From the NCBI RefSeq assembly GCF_000429025.1, contig NZ_AUBB01000024.1, positions 1 to 64,000 of the forward strand: DNA of 64,000 nt, given 5' to 3'. Below the pieces are notes generated by a model. That model did not search any database. It had not been told where the DNA came from and saw nothing but the letters and a program-made list of their open reading frames with translations. Of the stretch, positions 7,664 through 16,535 are shown one piece after another; within the stretch, counting starts at the first letter, position 1, and each line of letters starts with the position of its first letter. The position numbers and the translations under genes were made by a program. Source of the stretch: Actinospineispora spinosispora DSM 44797. Lineage in GTDB: Bacteria > Actinomycetota > Actinomycetes > Mycobacteriales > Pseudonocardiaceae.

Positions 7664-9558
7664 GAGGGCGTCAGTGCCTTCCGTACCGCGAGTGCGAAGT
7701 TCAGAACGTCGAGCGGCTTCGTGAGGTAGTCGACGATGCCGGCCTCTTCGAGCTCGGCGATGCGACTCGGGTCGGCCTCCCCCGAGACGACGATGACCGG
7801 AATGGTACTGGTGCGTGGTTCCGACCGGAGCCGCCGCAGCACCTCCGCGCCGTCGGGCCCGGTGTCACCGTCGTCCAGGTTCAGGTCGAGCAGAACGAGC
7901 TCGGGCTGGTGCTGACGAGCCAGGCTCAACCCCAGCTCACCGCCCGCCGCCGCGAGCAGGCTCAGCCCGCCCATACGGTCGAGGATGTTCCCCACGAGCG
8001 CCCGGCTGGCCTCGGTGTCCTCGATGTAGAGCACCCTGGCCAGCCCCGGCCCGGTGCCGATCAGCTGCTCGGCGACCGAGTCGGGCAGCTCGTCGCCGGC
8101 AGCCGGCTCCTCGGCGAGCGGCAGCTCGAGGTAGAACGTGGACCCCTCGCCGGGTGCGGTGTGCAGGACGTCGACGCTTCCGCCCATCTCCTCGACCAAC
8201 CGCCTGGTCAGCGCGTGCCGCAGCAGGCTGGCACCGGGCATCGGCCCGCTGTGCTCGAGCGTGGCGAACGGGGTGAACAGCCGGGCCGCGTCGTCCGGGT
8301 GGAAGCCGTGGCCGGTGTCGGTGACCAGGAACCGCAGGTGGTCGTCGACGACCTTGCACCGCACCCGGATCGCGCCGGCCGGCCGGTTGTGGGTGATCGC
8401 GTGGGACAGCATGTTGATCAATGCCTGCTTGAGCCGTCGCTGGTCGGCGCGCACGTAGCTGTGGAGCGCGCCGTGCAGGTCACTGGTCAGCTCGATGTCC
8501 TGCTCGTGCGCGATCGGACGCATCAGCTCCAACGCCTCGCGCAGCGGCACGGCGGCGTGCACCGGACCCAGCGCGAGCCCCGGCGCCCCCGCTTCGATCC
8601 AGCTGAGGTCGAGCACCTCGTTGACCAGTCGCAGCAGGTGCTCGCCCGCCTCCAGGATGTGCGTCACGTGAGCCGAGGCCGTGGACGGCAACGAACCCAT
8701 CCGCAGCAGCTGACCGAACCCGATGACCGCGTTGAGCGGGGTGCGCAGCTCGTGGCTCATCCGGGACAGGAAGTCGCTCTTCGCCCGGTTCGCGCGTTCC
8801 GCCTCCTCCCGCGCCTGGCGGGTCTGGTTCGCGGTTCTCTTGCGGTCGGTGATGTCGGTCGAGATACCGCCGAGTGCCACCGGCCTGCCGTGATCGTCGA
8901 ACAGCGGGAACTTGATCGTCAACATCGCGCGGTCGCCGTGCGGATCGACGCCGTCCATCCGGGGGAACGGCTCCTCGAACTCCATCGACCGCCCGGAGGC
9001 GATCACCCGCCGGTCGTTCGCCCGGTACACCCGCGCGGCCTCGGTGGGGAACAGCTCGTGATCGGTACAACCCAGCAGCGAGTCGGCCGGGCGGTCCAAC
9101 CAGCTCTCGAAGAACCGGTTGACCACCAGGTAGCGTCCGGTCAGCGACTTGATGTACATGACGGCGGGCGCGTGGTCGACGAGGTCGCGCAGCTGCTTCA
9201 CGGTTCCGCGCAGCTCGCGTTCCTTGCCGGTCATGTCCTCCAGCTGCAGCACCGAGTAGGCGCCGGCCGTCGGCAGGATGCGCACGTGCAACCGCATCGG
9301 GCGGTCGCCGCCCACGAGGACCAGGTGTCGGCCGTCCCTGCGTACGGCCGCGTCGAGGTCGTCACCGGCGGGCCACACGATCGGCAGCTCGCTGAGCTTG
9401 CGCCCGATGACGTCGTCGGGCGGGATGCCGAGAGCCGACGCGAAGGTGTCGCTCGCGGCGAACATTCCGGGGGAGTGCAGCAGCGCGGTGGGCAACGGTG
9501 CATATTTCAGGCTGAGCAGGATCAGCGAGAGTCTCTCGTTGTGGAGTCGTTGGTTCAC
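7660..9558 (-). CDS. Hybrid sensor histidine kinase with degenerate ATP-binding domain (probable pseudokinase)
   Basis: 632 residues: two PAS-type sensor regions (about 15-110 and 120-240), a HisKA dimerisation helix with FLSRMSHELRTPLNAVIG (His269), an HATPase domain and a C-terminal receiver with Asp in LVLLDLNLDD. The ATP site is damaged: the N box reads NMLSHAITHN (second Asn replaced by His), and the G2 box, GSGLGLAV in its paralogue, is PMPGASLLRHAL. The G1 motif DTGHGF survives. It may be phosphorylated in trans by the adjacent intact paralogue, or act as a scaffold or phosphatase. It overlaps neighbours by 4 bp on each side and has no membrane segment, so it is cytosolic. Confidence 0.85.
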   Translation of the reverse strand: MNQRLHNERLSLILLSLKYAPLPTALLHSPGMFAASDTFASALGIPPDDVIGRKLSELPIVWPAGDDLDAAVRRDGRHLVLVGGDRPMRLHVRILPTAGAYSVLQLEDMTGKERELRGTVKQLRDLVDHAPAVMYIKSLTGRYLVVNRFFESWLDRPADSLLGCTDHELFPTEAARVYRANDRRVIASGRSMEFEEPFPRMDGVDPHGDRAMLTIKFPLFDDHGRPVALGGISTDITDRKRTANQTRQAREEAERANRAKSDFLSRMSHELRTPLNAVIGFGQLLRMGSLPSTASAHVTHILEAGEHLLRLVNEVLDLSWIEAGAPGLALGPVHAAVPLREALELMRPIAHEQDIELTSDLHGALHSYVRADQRRLKQALINMLSHAITHNRPAGAIRVRCKVVDDHLRFLVTDTGHGFHPDDAARLFTPFATLEHSGPMPGASLLRHALTRRLVEEMGGSVDVLHTAPGEGSTFYLELPLAEEPAAGDELPDSVAEQLIGTGPGLARVLYIEDTEASRALVGNILDRMGGLSLLAAAGGELGLSLARQHQPELVLLDLNLDDGDTGPDGAEVLRRLRSEPRTSTIPVIVVSGEADPSRIAELEEAGIVDYLTKPLDVLNFALAVRKALTPS

Positions 9559-11456
9559 GAACGCTCCTCCTCTGGCCGCAACGCGGTGCGGACGGCGAGC
9601 GCGAAAGCGAGGAGGTCGAGCGGTTTCGTGAGGTAGTCGGCGACTCCGGCGCGTCGCAGCTGTTCGATCCGGCCCGGACTCGCGTCGGCGGAGACGACGA
9701 TCACCGGAATTCCGCTGGTGACCGGATCGGCACGCAGCAGGTCCAGCACCTCGGCGCCGTCCATGTCGGGCAGGTGCAGATCGAGCAGGATCAGCTCGGG
9801 CCGGTTCTGTCTGGCCAGTCGTACACCGCTGCTGCCCTTGGTAGCGGTCAGCACCGTGAGGCTGCCCATCCGCTCGATGATCTTCTCGACGAGTTCGATG
9901 TTGGCCTGGGTGTCCTCGATGTAGAGCACTGTCGCGGACTGGCCGGAGTCGGTGCCGAACGAGCCGGTCGCGCGCTGTGGCACCGGGTCGGGAGCCCGCG
10001 GCACCGCCACCGGTGACGTGCTGGACGGCAGGTCCACGAAGAAGGTCGAGCCGACCCCTGGCGTCGAACTCTGCACACCGACCGTGCCGCCCATCTGCTC
10101 GACGAGCTGGCGGGTCACCGCGAGCCCGAGCCCGCTGCCCTCCCTGACCGCGTTCTGGGGCTCCAGCCGGACGAACGGGGTGAACAACCGACCGACGTCG
10201 CGCCCGCTGATGCCCTGGCCGGTGTCGCTGATCAGGAACCGCAGATGTGCGCGGCCGACCTCGCAGCGCGCGCGTACCGTTCCGCCCGCGCGGTTGTACT
10301 TGATCGCGTTGGACAACAGGTTCAGCAGGACCTGGGTGAGCCGTCGGGGGTCAGCGAGCAGGTGGTGGCGCGACTCCGGCAGATCGGCGGTCAGCTCGAC
10401 GCCCCGTTGCCGGGCGATCGGCTCGATCAGCTCGATCGCCTCGCTCAATGCTGAGGCGGCCGACACGGTGGCGAGGGTGGGTGCCGGCGCGGTCCCGTCA
10501 CTCCAGCTCTCGTCGAGCACGTCATTGACCAGTCGAAGCAAGTGCTGGCCGGCATCGAGGACCCGTTGGACGTGCCCACGCTCCTCGGAGCCGAGCTCCT
10601 CCAGCCGCAACAGCGCGCCGAACCCGAGGATCGCATTGAGCGGGGTGCGCAGCTCGTGGCTCATCCGGGACAGGAACTCACCCTTCGCCCGGTTGGCGCG
10701 CTCCGCCTCGTCCCTCGCCTGACGAGCTTCCCGCTCCTCCCGTTTCCGGCGGCTGATGTCGGTGCAGATCGCCCCGACCGCATACGGTCTGCCACCGTCG
10801 TCGAGCAGCGGGAACTTGAGTGACAACCAGGCTCCGTCGGTGACGTCCGCGTCCGGACGGGCCGCGACGAACGGCTCCTCGACCTCCAACGCTCGACCGG
10901 TGCGCAGCACCTCAAGATCGTTGGCCCGGTACGCGTTGGCGGCGGCAGGCGGGAAGTGGACGAGGTCATCGGTGCCGATCACCTGTTCGGGCGGCAGGCC
11001 GAACACCGTCATCCACCCCTTGTTGACCATGAGCATTTCACCGTCGAGACCCTTGATGAACATCAAGGCCGGGAAGTTGTCCACCAGCTCCAACAGCCGG
11101 TTCGCGGTGCCCCGGAACTCCTCCTCCCAACCGGACAGGTCCTCGAACTGCACCACCACGTGACTCTTCGCGGTCGGGACGACGGCGGCATGCAGCATCA
11201 TCGAGCGGCCGTCCGGCAGGAGCACCCGGTGGCGGCCGCCGCCGCGGGTCACCGCGTCCAGATCGCCGTCGTCCGCAAGCTCCAGCGGCAGCTCGCTGAG
11301 CTGGCGGCGGAGCACGTTGTTCAGCGGTACGCCCAGCATCTCGGCGAAGCTGCCGCTGGCGACCTGGATTCCGTGCGGCCCGAGGAACGCGCTGGGTAGC
11401 GGGCTGAAGCGGCTGGAGAGTGCCGCGATGTCGAACGCCCCCGGCGGTCTGGCCAC
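9555..11456 (-). CDS. Hybrid sensor histidine kinase (PAS-PAS-HisKA-HATPase-REC)
   Basis: 633 residues, paralogous along its length to the next gene. The H box is FLSRMSHELRTPLNAILG (His267), the N box NLLSNAIKYNR, G1 DTGQGI and G2 GSGLGLAVTRQLVEQMGG, all intact. The C-terminal receiver has Asp in ELILLDLHLPDMDG. No transmembrane segment is visible, so the signal is probably cytosolic and sensed by the PAS domains. First gene of the operon; its 3' end overlaps the pseudokinase gene by 4 bp. Expected role: autophosphorylation and transfer to its own receiver, the pseudokinase or the LuxR regulator. Confidence 0.9.
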   Translation of the reverse strand: MARPPGAFDIAALSSRFSPLPSAFLGPHGIQVASGSFAEMLGVPLNNVLRRQLSELPLELADDGDLDAVTRGGGRHRVLLPDGRSMMLHAAVVPTAKSHVVVQFEDLSGWEEEFRGTANRLLELVDNFPALMFIKGLDGEMLMVNKGWMTVFGLPPEQVIGTDDLVHFPPAAANAYRANDLEVLRTGRALEVEEPFVAARPDADVTDGAWLSLKFPLLDDGGRPYAVGAICTDISRRKREEREARQARDEAERANRAKGEFLSRMSHELRTPLNAILGFGALLRLEELGSEERGHVQRVLDAGQHLLRLVNDVLDESWSDGTAPAPTLATVSAASALSEAIELIEPIARQRGVELTADLPESRHHLLADPRRLTQVLLNLLSNAIKYNRAGGTVRARCEVGRAHLRFLISDTGQGISGRDVGRLFTPFVRLEPQNAVREGSGLGLAVTRQLVEQMGGTVGVQSSTPGVGSTFFVDLPSSTSPVAVPRAPDPVPQRATGSFGTDSGQSATVLYIEDTQANIELVEKIIERMGSLTVLTATKGSSGVRLARQNRPELILLDLHLPDMDGAEVLDLLRADPVTSGIPVIVVSADASPGRIEQLRRAGVADYLTKPLDLLAFALAVRTALRPEEERS

Positions 11457-11502
11457 GATCTACGAGCCCCCTGTCGTCGGCCCGACGGCCGATGCGGCCG
11501 GG

Positions 11503-13254
11503 TCAGACCGGGTTCGGCGCTCCCCGCAACCGTGCGGTTGCCGCCTCATCCACCACAAGCGTCCCACGAACCCCTGTGCCGGCAAAGGCCACGCGGTAGA
11601 TCTCGATGGCGCGGTCAATGGAGACGATGCCGGCGAGCACATCATCTAGAACACGTTCTGGTTCTCGTGTCCGTGGGTCACCGTACCCGCCGCCGCCCGC
11701 GTGATGTTGGCCGATCAGCTCACCGGGGGCCAGCTCCACGCGGCCGATCGGGGCGATCTCCGTCTCGTCGGTCCGATCGCGGTCGGAGCGGAAGGGAACC
11801 GTGCGCGCGGCCGCGCCGCCGCCCTGGGCGCCGTGCGGCGGGAAGCTCACGTCGTCGGTGGTGTAGCTCGCGGTCAGCTCGTCCCATTTGGGTCCGTACC
11901 GCACGGTCAGGCCAGGGGCGCCCCGGCGACGCCCCGCGCCCTCGGAGTCCTGGCGGACACGTACCTCCTCGACCCGGATCGGGAGTCGCAGCTCGACCAG
12001 CTCGACGCTGTCCCGCGCGGTTGGCCCGCCGGTCACCAGACCGTCGGTGGTCGACGTCGCCGCGCTGCTGCGCGACCCGAGATGTAGCTGGTCAGTGACG
12101 GGTTCGTGGCCGCGTCGCCGGTCGACACCGGTCACCACCGCGTAGCCGGGACCGAGCCCGGTCGCCGCCTCGCCCGCCCCGAAACCGTCCCATCCGTCGG
12201 CGATGGTCCGCTCCGTGGTCACGGCCAGCCGATCGGCGAGAGTGGCCGCCGAGACCGAGTGCGGGAAGGCGGGGCGGCCGATGATGCAGTTGTCCCGCAG
12301 CAGGACCCGGACCCGGCGGAACGACCCGGAGTTCGCCGGGATGCCCGGCCCGAGCGAGGCGAACACGGCCGCGACCGTGCTGCTCACCGTTCGCGCCTCG
12401 GACTCGTTCAACCCGGCGGGCACACAGTCGATGTTGTCGCGCAAATCGACTGTGATGCGTGCGTCCGCCGGGTCGGCGGTGACCGTCACGTTGAGCGGGA
12501 TGCCGTCCGGCAGCACCCCGTCGACCGGGTCGTGCGCCCCGTAGCCGGTGACCGTGCCGGCGGGCAGCCGTTCGACGGCGTGCGCCATCCGCGTCTCCGA
12601 GTAGTCGAACCAGTCGGCGAGGAAGTCACGCACCACCCGTACCCCGTAGCGGGAGCACAGCTCGGTCAGCCGGGTCTCGCCGATCCGGGCGGCGGCGACC
12701 AGGCCCCGGTAGTCGGCGTACCAACGGTCGGGACGGCGGATGCGGGCGCGGCACAACCGGACCATGTCGTCGACGTCGGCCCGGTCGCGCTGGATCCGCA
12801 CGCACGGGAAGATCAGGGCGCCGTCGTGGTAGACGTCGCTGGTGTGGAGCTGGCCGGAGAACGGGTCAGCGGCGCCCGCGTCCGCCTGGTGGGCCTTCGC
12901 CAGCGCGGTGAACACGTGCTCACCGTCGTGGAATATCGGGACGAGCACCGTGTGATCGGCCGGGTGCGAGTTGCCCAGGTACGGGTCGTTGTGCAGGTAG
13001 GCGTCGCCGTCCGCGAGATCGGGGTGCAGCTCGGTCAACGACTCCGACATCAGCTGCGCGCCGAACAGCTGACCCGGGGACGCCGATGTGGTCGCCACCA
13101 GGTCGTTGGCCTCGGTCGTCACCGCGCAGGAGAACCCCGACTCGCGCGCCAGCATGCCGCTGCTGCCCGTGCGCAGCAGGGATCGGCCCATCTCACGGAC
13201 CGCGCCGGCCAGCCGGTCGGCCAGGACGGCGAGCAGGATCGGGTCGGTCCTCAC
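11503..13254 (-). CDS. hyuB: Hydantoinase B / N-methylhydantoinase beta-type subunit
   Basis: 583 residues from a GTG at 13254 whose GTGA overlaps the stop of the upstream hyuA gene; longer frames enter hyuA. HyuB landmarks are the N-terminal DPILLAVLADRLAGAVREMGRSLLRTG, the DGDAYLHNDPYLGNSHPADHTV segment and the C-terminal GAGGRRGAPGLTVRYG region. HyuA and HyuB together form ATP-dependent hydantoinase, acetone carboxylase-like or 5-oxoprolinase enzymes that open cyclic imides or amides. Translational coupling fits a heteromeric complex. The substrate cannot be inferred from the sequence. Confidence 0.9.
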   Translation of the reverse strand: MRTDPILLAVLADRLAGAVREMGRSLLRTGSSGMLARESGFSCAVTTEANDLVATTSASPGQLFGAQLMSESLTELHPDLADGDAYLHNDPYLGNSHPADHTVLVPIFHDGEHVFTALAKAHQADAGAADPFSGQLHTSDVYHDGALIFPCVRIQRDRADVDDMVRLCRARIRRPDRWYADYRGLVAAARIGETRLTELCSRYGVRVVRDFLADWFDYSETRMAHAVERLPAGTVTGYGAHDPVDGVLPDGIPLNVTVTADPADARITVDLRDNIDCVPAGLNESEARTVSSTVAAVFASLGPGIPANSGSFRRVRVLLRDNCIIGRPAFPHSVSAATLADRLAVTTERTIADGWDGFGAGEAATGLGPGYAVVTGVDRRRGHEPVTDQLHLGSRSSAATSTTDGLVTGGPTARDSVELVELRLPIRVEEVRVRQDSEGAGRRRGAPGLTVRYGPKWDELTASYTTDDVSFPPHGAQGGGAAARTVPFRSDRDRTDETEIAPIGRVELAPGELIGQHHAGGGGYGDPRTREPERVLDDVLAGIVSIDRAIEIYRVAFAGTGVRGTLVVDEAATARLRGAPNPV

Positions 13255-15182
13255 GACACCGGCACCGGGCCGGGACTGATCAGGTGGTCGCCGTTGTCCG
13301 CGATGGTGAGCCGGTCCCCGGGGTGCAGGACGAGCGTGCTGAACGGCTGACGGACGACGGCCGGCCCGGTCACTTTCGTCCCCGGGGTCAGCGGCCAGCG
13401 CGCGGGCAGCGCATCCGGACCGTTCTCCAGCGAGGCGACGGCGCGGACCTGCCAGACGAGACATTCCACCCGCTGCCCCGGCTCCCGCGTCGAGTGCACC
13501 CGCTCGTGGTTGCGATGGAAGGAGTCGAGCAACGCCGCGATCCCGGCCAGCCCTCGGAACCGGGAGACCGGCAGCCGGGTCTGCAGCACGGTCAGCTCAC
13601 CCGGGTAGCGCGCGTGCACCGAGAACACCTTGTGGCTGGTCACCGACCCGAGCGCGGTGGCCTTCTCGAGGAACCGGTCGGCGCGGTCCTCGATGTCGCT
13701 CAGCAGCTCGTTGATGTGACCGGCGGCGAACGAGTCGCTCTCGGTGTAGCCGGTCGTGTGGAAGTCACGGATGACGTCGGCGTGCAGCGCACCGGCCGCC
13801 GCCAGCACCGGCGACACGCTGGGCAGCACCATTCGGGCGCAACCCAGCTCGCGGGCGAGAGCCACGATGATCAGCCCGGCCGCTCCGCCACCGGCGACGA
13901 GCGTCGTGTCCCTCGGATCGACGCCGTGCGCCGCCGCGAGCCCCCGGATCTCGGTGACCGCGCGCTGCGCGGCGATCACCATGGCGCCCCGCGCCGCGTC
14001 CTCGACGGCCAGGCCCAGGGCAGCGGCCACCGGCTCCCACGCGGCCAGCGCCGCCTCGGCGTCCAGCGGCATACGACCGTCGAGGAATCCCTCCGGATCG
14101 AGATACCCGAGAACCAGGGCGGCATCGGTCAGCGTCGGAAGAGTGCCACCGGTGCCGTAGCAGGCGGGCCCCGGCGACGACCCCGCGCTGTCCGGACCGA
14201 TGTTCATCAGCCCGGCGTCGTCGACCGAGGCGATCGAACCACCGCCGACCCCGATGCTGCGTGTGTCGACGGCCCCGGTGCCGGTGGCGGCGGGGGTGCC
14301 GCCGCTCACCAGGCTGACATCGAAGGTGGTGCCGCCGATGTCGCAGATCAGCAGCTCAGGGCCGTACCGGCAGGCGTGCAGCGCCGCGGCGGCCGCCATC
14401 GAGGGGCCGCCGCGCACACTGTGGATCGGCTGTTCGGTCACCAGCTCGACCGGCCAGGCGCCCCCGAGGTCGGTGCCGCCGAGCAGCATGCCGGTGAACC
14501 CGACCGAGGCGAGGTCGGAGGCGAGCGTGTCGAGAACCCGGCGGATCAACGGCTTGAGCGAGGCGTCGACCACCGTGCGGTGCGCCCGGATGCACTCCGG
14601 CGGCACCGGGTCGAGCTGGTGCGACAGCGTCACCGGGATCCGGGGCAGCTCGCGCGCGAGCAGCTCACCGATGCGCAGCTCGTGCTCCGGGTTGCTGATC
14701 GACCAGAGCAGGCTCACCCCGATCGCCTCGACGTCCAGCGCCCGGCACCGCGCCGCGATCTCCAGCACGCCGTCCTCGGCCAGCGGGGTGAACACCGAAC
14801 CGTCGCTGTCGGTCCGCTCGTCGATCTCGAAGGTGAGGTGACGGGGCACGTACGGCGGTGCTCCTCGGCCACCGCCGACCTCGCGCAGCAGCAGGGTGTC
14901 GGCGAAACCCCGGGTGGTCAGGAAGGCCGTTCGTGCCGCGCCGCCCTCGACGACCGCGTTGGTGGCATGGCTCGTGGTGTAGACGAGGGACGCGGTGTCG
15001 CGCAGCAGCTCGACGACGTCGAGACCGAGAGTGCCGGCGATCGGTGCGAGCGCGCGTGTGACCGCGGCGTAGGCGCGCCCCTCCGGACCGCTCGCCTTGT
15101 CGATGTACTGCCTGCCGCTCTCGTCGCACACGACGACGTCGATGAACGTTCCCCCGACGTCGACGGCGATGCGGTACGTCAC
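13251..15182 (-). CDS. hyuA: Hydantoinase A / oxoprolinase alpha-type subunit
   Basis: 643 residues from a GTG at 15182 preceded by GGGGGCCGGA. The protein opens VTYRIAVDVGGTFIDVVVCD, the ASKHA-type ATP-binding signature of HyuA. A second phosphate-binding loop ICDIGGTTFDVSLV, then VGGGSIASVDDAGLMNIGPDSAGSSPGPACYG, and the C-terminal GGGAAG motif complete the family pattern. It uses ATP to activate the amide carbonyl for hydrolysis with HyuB. Paired palindromes at 15245-15286 upstream may be operators. A shorter HyuA relative is encoded at 33.8-35.1 kb. Confidence 0.92.
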   Translation of the reverse strand: MTYRIAVDVGGTFIDVVVCDESGRQYIDKASGPEGRAYAAVTRALAPIAGTLGLDVVELLRDTASLVYTTSHATNAVVEGGAARTAFLTTRGFADTLLLREVGGGRGAPPYVPRHLTFEIDERTDSDGSVFTPLAEDGVLEIAARCRALDVEAIGVSLLWSISNPEHELRIGELLARELPRIPVTLSHQLDPVPPECIRAHRTVVDASLKPLIRRVLDTLASDLASVGFTGMLLGGTDLGGAWPVELVTEQPIHSVRGGPSMAAAAALHACRYGPELLICDIGGTTFDVSLVSGGTPAATGTGAVDTRSIGVGGGSIASVDDAGLMNIGPDSAGSSPGPACYGTGGTLPTLTDAALVLGYLDPEGFLDGRMPLDAEAALAAWEPVAAALGLAVEDAARGAMVIAAQRAVTEIRGLAAAHGVDPRDTTLVAGGGAAGLIIVALARELGCARMVLPSVSPVLAAAGALHADVIRDFHTTGYTESDSFAAGHINELLSDIEDRADRFLEKATALGSVTSHKVFSVHARYPGELTVLQTRLPVSRFRGLAGIAALLDSFHRNHERVHSTREPGQRVECLVWQVRAVASLENGPDALPARWPLTPGTKVTGPAVVRQPFSTLVLHPGDRLTIADNGDHLISPGPVPVS

Positions 15183-15244
15183 TCCGGCCCCCCGCCGCAC
15201 TGTCGTTCGTGTACCAAGCATCGGCCGGGGGACAGCCGACCTGT

Positions 15245-15286
15245 ATCGGCCGATCGAATCAATAAAGGGATGAGTCGGTATCCGAC
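15245..15286. promoter_or_regulatory. Inverted repeats upstream of hyuA
   Basis: ATCGGCCGAT (15245-15254) and GTCGGTATCCGAC (15274-15286, arms GTCGG and CCGAC) are short palindromes about 30 bp apart in the gap between the divergent hyuA gene and the small gene at 15.45 kb. They could be binding sites for a hydantoin-responsive regulator. Evidence is symmetry and position only. Confidence 0.35.
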
Positions 15287-15447
15287 AGACGGATGACCCT
15301 CGCACTACCGTGAATCGGCCTGGATTCCCACCAGTCGCACGAGTGCTGATCAGGCCGCATCAATGGCCAGATGGAGGTGGGCGAGTTCTTAACTTTCCCG
15401 CACAATTAGGCACGGCTCACCCCGGTGGGTAATCGATATCCCGACGA

Positions 15448-15717
15448 GTGGAGGCGACGCACCCGATGATCCAGGTCGATGGCGCGCTAGATGATGTCCT
15501 GCCCGAGTTCCACGTGTCCCGTACGTCCGACGAGGACGGGACGGAGGCTGTGGAGGTGAGTGCGCTGACCGAAGCCTCGACCCTCGTCGCGGCCGGTCAC
15601 TGGCTGGAGCGAGAAGCCGCCGAGGGGCGCGGGCGAATCCTCGAGGACCTGGACTGGAGCCTTCCCGGAGTGCGCTCGGTCGGCTACACGATGATCCTGA
15701 CCGTGTCGCCGGCCTGA
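15448..15717 (+). CDS. Small conserved-looking hypothetical protein
   Basis: Up to 89 residues, rich in acidic residues, no recognised domain, signal or membrane segment. The middle part (LVAAGHWLEREAAEGRGRILEDLDWSLPGVRSVGY) looks amphipathic helical. Start is uncertain: GTG at 15448, or ATG at 15466, for which GGAGG at 15450 is 12 bp away. It ends inside a strong hairpin shared with the opposing gene. The coding call rests on third-position GC and an uninterrupted frame in a gene-sized slot. Confidence 0.55.
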   Translation: MEATHPMIQVDGALDDVLPEFHVSRTSDEDGTEAVEVSALTEASTLVAAGHWLEREAAEGRGRILEDLDWSLPGVRSVGYTMILTVSPA

Positions 15718-15734
15718 ACCGGCGACACGGTCAG
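15697..15734. terminator. Bidirectional terminator hairpin
   Basis: A perfect 16-bp stem, CTGACCGTGTCGCCGG (15697-15712) pairing with CCGGCGACACGGTCAG (15719-15734), with a 6-base loop CCTGAA that contains the TGA stop of the small gene. It sits between convergent genes and has no U-tract, as is common in actinobacteria. Confidence 0.85.
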
Positions 15735-15745
15735 GACCTCGGTTC

Positions 15746-16339
15746 TCAGCCGGTAGGTGCGGCGATGACGCCCGGACCACCGGTGTTGCCGAACGAGGGC
15801 TGGCTGTTGGCCCCGCGCACGGCGTCGTTGACGATGGGTGTGCCGGGCGGCTGTGCCGGGTGTGTGCCGGCGAAGGTGGGGTGGGCCTTGTTGGGTCCGC
15901 GCACCGCGTCGTTGACGATGGGTGTGCCGGGCGGCTGTGCCGGGTGTGTGCCGGCGAAGGAGGGGTGGCCCTTGTTCGGTCCGCGCACCGCCTCGTTCAC
16001 GATCGGCGTTCCGGCGGGCTGGACCGGGTGTGTGCCGGCGAAGGAGGGGTGGCCCTTGTTGGGCCCGCGCACCGCCTCGTTCACGATCGGGGCGCTGGCC
16101 TGGCACGGGTGCAACCCGCCGAGCCGGAGAATCGTGTTCGGCCCCCGGGGACCGAAGGCGGGCGGGGCCGGCAGTGTGTCGCAGCTGTCCGACGCCGCGG
16201 CCGGGTGCGGGGAGGCGGTCGCGGCGGAGGCCGTACCCATCGGCAGGAGTGTGGCGGCGATCACAACGGCCGAGCCTGCACCGATGCGAGAGAAACGGTT
16301 CAAGGGAAGGCCCCTATCGAAGATCGTGTGTAGGTCCAC
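15746..16339 (-). CDS. Secreted protein with 28-residue tandem repeats
   Basis: 197 residues from a GTG at 16339, chosen because GAGG lies 5 bp upstream. A signal peptide (NRFSRIGAGSAVVIAATLLPMGTASAATA) is followed by a Cys-containing segment, then about three and a half copies of a 28-residue unit of the form IVNEAVRGPNKGHPSFAGTH plus a Pro-rich linker. The DNA repeats with an 84-bp period. The copies are nearly identical, so recent unequal recombination is likely. The family is unknown; a cell-surface or binding role is inference. It diverges from an L,D-transpeptidase gene, which fits an envelope location. Confidence 0.7.
   Translation of the reverse strand: MDLHTIFDRGLPLNRFSRIGAGSAVVIAATLLPMGTASAATASPHPAAASDSCDTLPAPPAFGPRGPNTILRLGGLHPCQASAPIVNEAVRGPNKGHPSFAGTHPVQPAGTPIVNEAVRGPNKGHPSFAGTHPAQPPGTPIVNDAVRGPNKAHPTFAGTHPAQPPGTPIVNDAVRGANSQPSFGNTGGPGVIAAPTG
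15788..16090. repeat. 84-bp tandem repeat array inside the secreted protein gene
   Basis: Three full copies and one degenerate copy of an 84-bp unit, each encoding 28 residues with the invariant core VRGPNK-x-HP-x-FAGTHP. Copies differ mainly at synonymous or conservative positions (Glu/Asp, Ser/Thr). The period is a multiple of three, so copy number can change without a frameshift. Confidence 0.8.
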
Positions 16340-16535
16340 TATTACCTCGTCAGTAGCTGAGAAAACCTTAGCGACTCGCCGGGAAACTGGCGAACACGCC
16401 GCGTCCCTCAGCTGACTGTCAGCGTCGTACAGCAACCTTCTGGGCGGTTCGTACGTCAACCATCGTGGAAGCCGAGTTTCCCCAGAGCTCGGTGGCGGGC
16501 GAGTGGCCCGCACACGAATTCCTGAGAGGTTGTGG

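Noticed and set aside
13086..15296. 736-codon plus-strand frame opposite hyuA
   Set aside because: Shadow frame; hyuA on the minus strand has full family motifs and a ribosome site.
15788..16090. 84-bp tandem repeats considered as a CRISPR array
   Set aside because: Repeats are contiguous without spacers, in frame, and code for a secreted protein.
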